Shown here: piece after piece, positions 56,031 to 64,000 of the stretch
Layout of the letters: every line of letters starts with the position of its first letter
Position numbering within the stretch: position 1 is the stretch's first letter
Position numbers and translations under genes: made by a program
Notes under the pieces: generated by a model
Database searches by the model: none
The model's input: only the letters and a program-made list of their open reading frames with translations
What the model was told of the DNA's origin: nothing
NCBI GenBank assembly: GCA_034401795.1
Contig: JAVVLW010001442.1
Span: 1-64,000 of the forward strand
Direction of reading: 5' to 3'
Source of the DNA: Chaetoderma sp. LZ-2023a
Lineage: Eukaryota; Mollusca; Caudofoveata; Chaetodermatida; Chaetodermatidae
DNA: 64,000 nt

Positions 56031-57846
56031 CCGCACTTGTACCCAAGCCTGCTTAGCATATTCTTCCATAGAACACGTTGTCAACCATTCTGATGTTATT
56101 GTTGGCATTTGAACGTAGATGTCTTAGTGAATTAATATTATTAAAGTGCATGGGTCCCCTGAACTAGGTCCAATTGCCTGACAACTTAGACTTCCCATTT
56201 CGAGTATATACAGTGCCATTCATGGTGCCATGTCATTCTTAGCTCACTGCCAGACTCTATATATCGTGTCTGTTAAGAAATCTAAATTTGGTATGCACGT
56301 AACCTCAACATCAAGTAAATTAACACCATGTGAGTCCTGCTTGTTAATCCGTATCTAAAACCATTATAACATATATCGAGTTTGATGCTGCTAATTACAA
56401 CATGCTGAATAATGCTATATCAGTTTTCGTCGATTTTAGTTTTCTTGCGTACTTAGTCCTTTGTCATAATCTTGTGCCGATGTTAAGGAATGGTCTAGTA
56501 TTCATTATTTTAGTAATCATGTTAGCTATCAGCATATGTATGATTCATCCGGTCCTGAGGTAACAAACCTGAAAATATAATTTCAATATTCATTGAACAA
56601 TGAGTGGCTGAAGCCCACCATTGCATCATATCATGATTTCCTTCGCTATCCTTTCAGTGTAAGAGTTATCCATCCCACAATTAGAGAATCCAAATGTGCC
56701 AAGAAGAATCGGAAAAATAATAGTTTATTGTCAGCAAATCAGGGGAGTACAAGATCAATATTAATTACCCAGTATCATCAACTCGAAATGGCAGGTTACA
56801 ACTGAAAATCTAAGCATCAGTACAGACAAGTTATTTCTAAGTGGCACAATAATTGCTGGCATGTTCAATAATAAGCTGTCACCATGCTGACCAGCCAAAT
56901 AACCATGCAAATTCATGTCTCTAAAGCATGATACTAATTCCTACTAATAACAGCGTAATTTTACTGTGGTCCTCTATATTGCATATGGTTATATGAATGG
57001 CTTAAGTGGAGATATGCAAATTTGCATATTTTGTGTTTTCGATTAGCCGTATGCAGACTTGGAAGTGTGTGAATCTATCCTGCAATTCATCAACAGGTCG
57101 CTGACTAAATCATGTCTGTCAATCAGGCAGGGTTTCCACAAATTAACTAATGCCACTTCAAATGAGGCCACGATCCCATGTTACACATATTTGGCGTCAC
57201 TTATCAGTATTTATAAAGTAAAATATTGAAACTGGGTCTAGTTTTTGAATGTGTATACCATGTAAAAGTGTAGCAAGTGTCGATTTTTAGAATTTGGAGA
57301 GGAACATCGGTTTTGACACAAGTTTTTGTCATAGCATTCTGACCAATCCAGTCATAACATTTTCAAACAATGCTTCAATGTCCAAAATAAGATAGTGTAT
57401 GTCGAAAATGAATTTTATATCGCAATGTGTGATAAATAATTTATTGACACTTTCCTCTGAAAAAGTTCTTCATTGAAATCCATAAGTTAAATTAAACACA
57501 TAGCGAAGAGATTGTATTAGAGCTGATAGTGTCTTATCAATGGATTATAGATAACAATCTGTATGTGCTGTGCGGTCTATGCAGCGTTGTCAAAATTATA
57601 AAAGATGTAATCGGAAGGCAGATAGAGTGACAAACTGATCGAGCTACAGTCAGATAGACCCAGATGGACAGATTGGCGGATACTAACCACGAGTCGTAGC
57701 TCAAATGGCTCAGCCAAATGGGAATTTGTTGGCATAAGTGGTCATGAACAAATTAGTTATTGCATAGAGTGGCTGGTTATCTAAATTCAGGTAAGCAATT
57801 CTATTATCTATTCTAAGAATTCGTGCCTCTTCCTTGTGTCAATAAG

Positions 57847-57980
57847 CCCCCCCCCCTCCGCAACCACCCCCACACCTACACCCTCCACCACCTCCACCCC
57901 CACCCCACCCCACCCCGCGCCCACCCCCACCCCCACTCCTCACCCACCCACCCCCAACCCAACCACACCACACACCCGCA
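57847..57980. repeat. C-rich CCCCAC/CCACC tract
   Basis: About 130 bp almost free of G on the plus strand. Block A has only a short C-rich remnant at 10565-10600, so this is an expansion in B. Confidence 0.92.
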
Positions 57981-60600
57981 GCACCACTCATGCATTCGTG
58001 TAATTTATCAGGTTTCGATTGTTTGATTGTCATGAATATAATAAAACGTATCATACATTTGATATTTCAGCGCAGAGACATATTGTTTTCTATTATAAGC
58101 AAGACCTATGTGTGAAGGGATGTGTCCTTTCCTGACTAAAATCCAATGATTTACTCTGTGTTAATGTAATGAATAGTTAATGTGAGTAGCAACACAAATG
58201 CATATGGCAACTGTGCCCCTATAGTTAGCTGTTAGTACTAAACTCATCGTCCTCGTTGTCATTACTGTAAGCTCTCCATTGATAAGATGTCAGAGCTGAT
58301 ACATCATTGAGAATTCCTAAAGGAAATATGTGACAGCATTTGGTGTGAAGACCCGTTTGAGCCAGAGGCATTTGGGAATTGTTACCTGTTAACGAAAGTT
58401 TATTTCTGGTCATCTAATCAATATGTGGCCTGTGAAGAAAACGATAAGTGACAGTATAAATTATGGGATGGCTGTGAGTACTGACAGATTAATAGCAGGT
58501 TTTCAGGCTAGTTGAGCATACCGACCGAATGATAGCTAGTTTCCAGCAAATGACAGGTCTCAGTTACCAGTTCTTTTTCAGATCATTATTGAACGCAATT
58601 TTTGGTTTATTGGGCTTCCATTGCATGCGTGTATCAGTCATTCTTCGGTCTATGCTGCATGTAGCAATAACAATTTACAATAAAACGACAGGACACATTA
58701 CAATATGAAGCAGTTGTTTTGGATTTCATAGTGCAGTCACATCTACTATTTGGAAAACGTGAGTGGCAACTTTTGCAGATCGTTCTGAATTATAGGTTGA
58801 TATGGGTCTTGTCATAAATCATTTGAAGTGGTCTCACATACATTTGTTGAACAGAGGGCTTGCTTCATTATGTTCAGAAGTCCCATTGTGATTCCACATG
58901 GCCCGTCAATAATCCATGTGCGCATCACTGATTCAATCTCCGTTAGCTCATTCAGTAACACATTGGTAGTATTTAATATGTAGCTTTAACTGTTAGCTGG
59001 ATGTATTCTTTCAAGTAAAGGAGGTCGCAAGTGAGAATTAGTTTTCAAGAAAAATTCCATAAATAAAAGCGTATATCGTATTTTATGAATTAAAACGAAC
59101 TTGATAAATTTTCACAAACCATTACTGTTAAGATTTCATTTCAGCTAAATCCATGAAATTTGCCAACCCATAAAATTCACGGTATGACGTCAACCATGTA
59201 GATTCAGACTAGGTTACACATTTTTTTAGATTAGGCAAGACATGCGTCTAATACAGGCACACGAAGGTGGACATGAAATCAGATTCAATCTGATCAACAG
59301 CAAAATATTTTGATTGCGCACTGCAAAATATTATGATTGCGTTGATGTCATGCGATAATAATCATTCAAGCGATGTTTCTCATGAGAATGGACGAAATAA
59401 TTTCCCTTGATTTGAATAATATATGAAGATATCAAGACCAATAAGGATGTAAGAGACGAGTGTAGAATGATTATCAATCAGAATGTATTTGCCCAATTGC
59501 ACTGATGCCATCACCATAACCGATACGCGCCTGGCGATCAAAGCTGGAGTAGCTCAGCAACCTCTTAGGATTTTATATCGTAAAGAAATGAATAGTGAAA
59601 ATTGATATTTTAATACATAAACCCTGGTTCAATCGCAAACGATCGGCGATTGTTGCAGATGGTTGCAGATGATTGCATATAATCGCTGATAGACAGGGAT
59701 ACCTTTTATATTGGTGAAAAACATCATCGACTGACTATCAGTGGCAATCTATAACAGGGAATGTTGAACCATGTTTAGCTGTCAAGATACTCTCTAATAA
59801 TCTGCGATCTGTCACTGACTACATTCATATAGAATTCGACAGTAGTCTGCTTAACAGTAATTTGTTTATGTATGTATGGCTCTACACTCTGTTATCAATC
59901 AGGATTAGCAGAGTTGACATCATAGACCGAATATTATGGCGTCATAATGTCACCCAATAAGATAGATTCTGTTATTGTGATGGCTTTAGAGTTACATTTA
60001 AACTGAAGCAGTAAATATGACATATCTATTAGACTACAGAACCAGCAAAACTTGATATGGATGCAAATGCTATAGTGTACAACCACAAAGCTATAGTTAA
60101 AAGCAACAACAGTGAGATTCCAACCAACAGGGCACCATGCTATAAATGCAAATAACCAACTAGAGGCTCTGATATATATATATATATATATCTTTCAAAT
60201 ACTGTTTCTGAGCATTGTTGCAGCAAGATGTCGACTTGTTCCCAAATTTGTATATGGCAATTGAGATACAGGCATGCATATGTCTGCAACCCGATTGATG
60301 GTACACTGTTCGCTCAGGTAACCTGATTGTTCATCTCACAGTTGTTTATGGAGCTCAGGCATGATCTCTTCTAAATGGTGCTAGTTCAATAATTCATGGT
60401 AATCGGGAGAATGGTTAGGTCGCTCCTGTTCTTACATAGCTTCGTGCCACTTTTGTAGGTCGCTTGATTAGGGTGCCTCAGAAACGACTGCAGACTGATA
60501 AACCTGGTCAGCTCATTACCGTATACCTCCCAATTCCGCATTGCTTCGACAGCCATCGTTTAACGAATATTATTATATTCCTGTTCCTATCTTTAGCTAC

Positions 60601-60682
60601 TATATTTTGGATTATTTTAGATTCGGCGAGTTTCCACCATGTATATTTTGGGTTATTTTAGATTCGGCGAGTTTCCACCATG
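60601..60682 (+). repeat. 41-bp tandem duplication
   Basis: 60601-60641 is repeated as 60642-60682 with one substitution. Block A (about 14907-14950) has a single copy. Confidence 0.93.
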
Positions 60683-61539
60683 TATGGCTCAATGCTTTTC
60701 TTTAGTCCCACCATTTTCTTATATATAACAATCAAAGACTTTCTTGTCATGTCTTAGGCCGCGCATTCTCTCTTTTGTGCATTCAATTATGTTGTCTCCA
60801 TGCTTCTTTCTTTTATTTTTGTCATTCGATTGTATACAGGGAAATTCGTTTTCTTCCACTCTTCCACAGATTAGATGACAAGAATGCATGCATATAAAAC
60901 GTCGATCATATTATGTAATGTAAGTTAGAAATATGAAGTCAGTAGCTCAGTCAATGTTGGATATTAACAGCATCAATCTGACGGCTGGTATCATCACCTT
61001 CCATTACCGCAGGTATGCATAGAGCGGAATTGTGTGTAATTTTAAATTGATTGAATAACTATTTATCGTTCAATTAGCTTCCATTCAATCCGCCCGGTCA
61101 ATGCTGAATTACAGTAATGCCGTATTGGAGAAGACATTATAAACTTTGGGCAATAGGGTCTCTAACATATCCAACTCTCACCATCTGCGTCAGAATTGGT
61201 CTATGCCCATGCATCAGTTAATGGATACGCTTCCGTTCCATCACTTACTAAAAAATTATAATCTATTCGAATTTTAGTCGCTGCAGGAATACGCCAATTT
61301 AGGATGTGACAGGCGAACTAACGGGTAACAGGACGGTAAAATGATATAAGATATCCGTAATTGGAACAAGATCTTTTACAATGAGTGCTGTATTGGGAAG
61401 GCTATAATTGATCAACTGGCACATACTAATTTATCTTACCTTGGTCAAAGCACGACAATTCATTAGCGCCCATCTGCCGTACTTGCATATAGTTGACGCT
61501 TATCTGTGTGTAATTATACTATGTCAGTTCAATTGAAGG

Positions 61540-63044
61540 ATCCGATCTCTCATTATCTGACGTCACAAACAAAATACTTCACTGGTTACCTCACGTCACA
61601 AGCACGTGAATTGAGATCGTTAGAACCCAGAGGCCGAAGTGTTAATATTGACCCAAATGCACTCACAAAGTTGGAGAAGCTGATCTTGAAAGAACATGAC
61701 TAAAAATAAGCCCCTCTTGCTCGGAAGAGTCCGGTGTCGACACAACTATAACGTCACTGATAATTCTGATCGTCTACCCACCAGCAATAATTATCACTAC
61801 AACGAAATGACGAAAAATTATACAATGAGAATATGGGCACCTACTGCGCAGAAATTAAAGTCTGTTCATTGATCACCAGGGCTTATATTCGAATAAACAA
61901 GAGCAACCAGAGATTGCAGCCCGCGCTCTCCGAGTTTTGTCACGTTGCAGGCATTTTTCAGTATCTGGATTTTTTCGTATTTTTCGAATTAGGACCAACG
62001 TTGTGGAATCCTTGTTGGATGCTAAACTATTCCTTGTGTTTCTGAGATCTCCAGCGATCCCAAATTTGAATCGATTCACAACGGAGTTCTTTTACCCAGA
62101 CCATGGCCAACCTCTGGAAATCTCCTTGCACGGCAAGGTCCTTTGCTGCGTTAAAACTGGTGTCAAGTCGGATCAGTAGATTTACATAGGTAGCTCCGAA
62201 AACACACCCGCCCGCACGCATGTACACACAACCGAGTGCGCTCACGCACGCGCACATACACTCGCACACACGTGCACACATGCGCAGGCAGGCATGCAGG
62301 TATAAACACACGCGCGTACAATGACTCGAATGCAATATCAGATTCCCCTTAAGGGCGAGCGTAATAAGAGGTTTAATGAATCCAGAAATTTCAAATCATG
62401 TCCTGTAGTAAATGATTTATATCTTTCACAGTACTTTCGCCATCCTGTCTGGTAGAAAATTTCGACGGACATTTTAGCTAAACTATTGATGTATATATTA
62501 TGACATATACTACTAACGAATTACTAAGAATATTCTAAATAAATATACATAACATACCAGGAACGCCAGATTTTCCTAACTTCAAAGGAATTATAACCTA
62601 ATTTTAATGTGAATAAGGAAACTTAGAGTGAAATGGATATTGTGCAGGTGAAATGGACATTTGGAATTCAACCTGTAGTGGGCTAATCATGCTTGTCATG
62701 ATTGATCCTGAAAAGTACAGACTGCTGACATTTAGTGAAGCACGTATTTTTCCACAGAACACAATATAATTATTTTTCTCATTGCATTTGAAATAATTCG
62801 CTGATTATTTGTGTGCAATAATGCCCACACAGACGTCATCATTCTCAGGGTATTTGTCTGCAGTGCGCAATGTAGCTGGACACCACGAAGAGCAGCTGCT
62901 GTCATTTGAGTCAGTCCCGAGTGCCATCCCCACTGTGTCGAACAAGTATCAGTACTTCGGTCAAATGAACAGAATTCATAGTGGAGGACGTGTGAGGGAT
63001 GTTAAAACAGACTACATGACAGGCGTTTGATGTGAATATATCCT
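61540..63044. other. B-only 1.5-kb segment, unidentified
   Basis: Replaces about 180 bp of block A (16140-16320), cutting into the Tc1/mariner remnant. It includes a CA-rich patch (62190-62320) and two small plus-strand frames: 61506-61703 (65 codons, beginning just before the segment) and 62809-63030 (73 codons, with GYLSAVRNVAGHHEEQLL). Neither is recognised. Codon use looks less AT-rich than the surroundings in the second, so it may be an exon or transposon coding fragment. No terminal repeats were found. Confidence 0.4.
62190..62320. repeat. CA/CG-rich low-complexity patch
   Basis: Mixed CACG, CACA and CAGG units. Both-strand frames over it are repeat products. Confidence 0.85.
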
Positions 63045-63275
63045 TGAGTGTGTTCTGAACGATTCGCTGATGCTACACTGGTGGAACATGGCCTTTATTG
63101 TGTGAGTTTAGTCATGATTTGGTGTGGCATTATTGCTAGTGGCTATGCAGATCGCTACTGCATCCAGAATGGCTCTCTGACTAGCATAAGTGTAGCGAGC
63201 GTATGGAGTGGTCACATCGGTCTCTCGACTTAAATCGCATGGAGGATGCTTAGGACCATCTGCAGACACTGGTAC
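63045..63275 (+). pseudogene. Tc1/mariner transposase remnant (copy B)
   Basis: Matches the second half of the copy at 16165-16560. SVMIWCGIIASGYADRY-like sequence at about 63112-63160 keeps the Trp that is a stop in A. After a frameshift, ERMEWSHRSLDLNRMEDA (about 63197-63250) corresponds to the WP..PDLNPIEH region. The same ~100-residue gap is present in both copies, so the transposon was already broken before the segmental duplication. The N-terminal part is lost to the B-only segment. Confidence 0.75.
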
Positions 63276-64000
63276 TTCAAATGGATTGGCTATGGAATGT
63301 GCTATTGGAAACAGTCATATTAATTTGACATAGCGGATGGTTTCAAGGTCATCAGCCTGTATATCAATATATGTTTGTCTCTTAGATCTATTTTCTATCT
63401 GTTGTGACGGGGGAAGTAAATTATCTTGATCAATTGATATCAATTTATAAAAAATAAATCCAAACACAGGATAAAATAGTACTAGTAGTTGGTGCAATTC
63501 TTGATATGACGATGCGTTGTAGGAAAGGTGAATAATTATGTCAACATGACCTTCCATCTGTAAATATTATTACCATACCATCTGCAGTAATTATGGTTAA
63601 ATAAATTACCAGAGTGTCCGTGATTAATGGCTAAGAGCATCGTAATATTAATGAGAAAATATCATGTTCATTAAGACAAGAGCCAAGAAATTATTAACAA
63701 TTAAAGACAATTCCATCTTGCTTCTATCTGGCAGAAAATCTGAATAGCACGACGTGCATATATACGGTTTGGATACTTCAAGCTTAAACCTTCTTTCCAC
63801 GCGCATGCATATACCCCGATCGAATGTGAGAGCTTATTTTACGCGCATGTAATTATTTGCGCCCAAAACACCACGATGTTGTTATTAATTTCATCATGCT
63901 GGATTAAGTACATCGAAAGACGCGATCCTTTGGCATTTGAGATGGGATATTAGGCTAATGTATCCCGAGTGATCGCAATGACTTCGCCAATCTTAACATC

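Larger units (their letters stand above)
53660..56051. mobile_element. hAT-like non-autonomous DNA transposon (2392 bp)
   Basis: Left end CAGGCTTGGGTACAAGT (53660-53676) is perfectly repeated in inverted form at the right end (56035-56051). The flanking octamers CTTATCAT (53652-53659) and CTTAGCAT (56052-56059) match at 7 of 8 positions. An 8-bp target duplication and a terminal CAG are hAT hallmarks. Both ends carry subterminal arrays of TTTGCA units (53679-53895 and 55866-56030). The interior holds fold-back repeats of families X and Y and no transposase frame. Block A has no matching element, but its own sequence is too rearranged here to serve as an exact empty site. Confidence 0.65.
49123..64000 (+). 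repeat. Segmental duplication, copy B (partner 1211-17320)
   Basis: Collinear with block A to the last base of the window, where 63963-64000 matches 17281-17318. The start follows the 3' LTR directly, continuing the fragment at 40640-40705. Apart from transposon remnants, no gene is recognised. B-specific changes are the hAT-like element (53660-56051), expanded CACG and C-rich tracts, a 41-bp tandem duplication (60601-60682) and a 1.5-kb segment (61540-63044). Confidence 0.9.

Noticed and set aside
57697..57710. A-box-like TAGCTCAAATGG, with a partner at about 10408 in block A
   Set aside because: No B box follows and the block A copy has lost the consensus, so it is not a tRNA gene.
62809..63030. 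Calling the 73-codon frame a gene
   Set aside because: No recognised domain, no splice or promoter evidence, and it lies in a B-only segment of unknown origin.

Overview
This window is noncoding, repeat-rich DNA from an animal genome. It is AT-rich and full of microsatellites, and every recognisable protein fragment belongs to a transposable element. I find no intact host gene, rRNA, tRNA or CRISPR array. The species cannot be named. A marine invertebrate or other deuterostome would fit, because the large LTR element belongs to the Gmr1-like group, which is best known from deuterostomes.

Layout. 1-1210: (GAGT)n, (CAAT)n and (TA)n simple repeats. 1211-17320: block A, one copy of an old segmental duplication. 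17321-40640: single-copy-looking DNA carrying MITE-like fold-back repeats, two LINE remnants (34990-35290 and 37100-37628), several microsatellites and a 17-bp minisatellite. 40706-49122: an 8.4-kb LTR retrotransposon. 49123-64000: block B, collinear with block A and still matching it at the window edge. A short piece of block B (40640-40705) lies left of the LTR element, so the element landed about 65 bp inside block B, almost at the duplication boundary.

The LTR element has two LTRs of 2239 and 2282 bp with TGTC...GACA ends, a primer-binding-site candidate, a polypurine tract, and a pol order of gag-PR-INT-RT-RNase H. Its proteins are Ty3/gypsy in type but integrase precedes reverse transcriptase, as in Ty1/copia. 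Gag contains a segment resembling the SCAN domain. Both features point to the Gmr1-like lineage. The copy is dead: it has stops and frameshifts, the catalytic Glu of the integrase is Ala, the last zinc-knuckle Cys is Trp, and a deletion joins RT motif A to the RNase H tail.

Comparing blocks A and B gives natural empty sites. Present in A only: a fold-back MITE (3827-4181), a 480-bp tandem duplication (2247-3206), a LINE fragment (14150-14560) and unexplained segments (11740-13640, 15348-15747). Present in B only: the LTR element, probably a hAT-like element with a 17-bp terminal inverted repeat and near-perfect 8-bp target duplication (53660-56051), and a 1.5-kb segment (61540-63044). A decayed Tc1/mariner transposase with the same internal deletion is present in both, so it predates the duplication. 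One 131-bp stretch (1591-1721 and 49479-49609) differs at only 2 positions although its surroundings have diverged much more.
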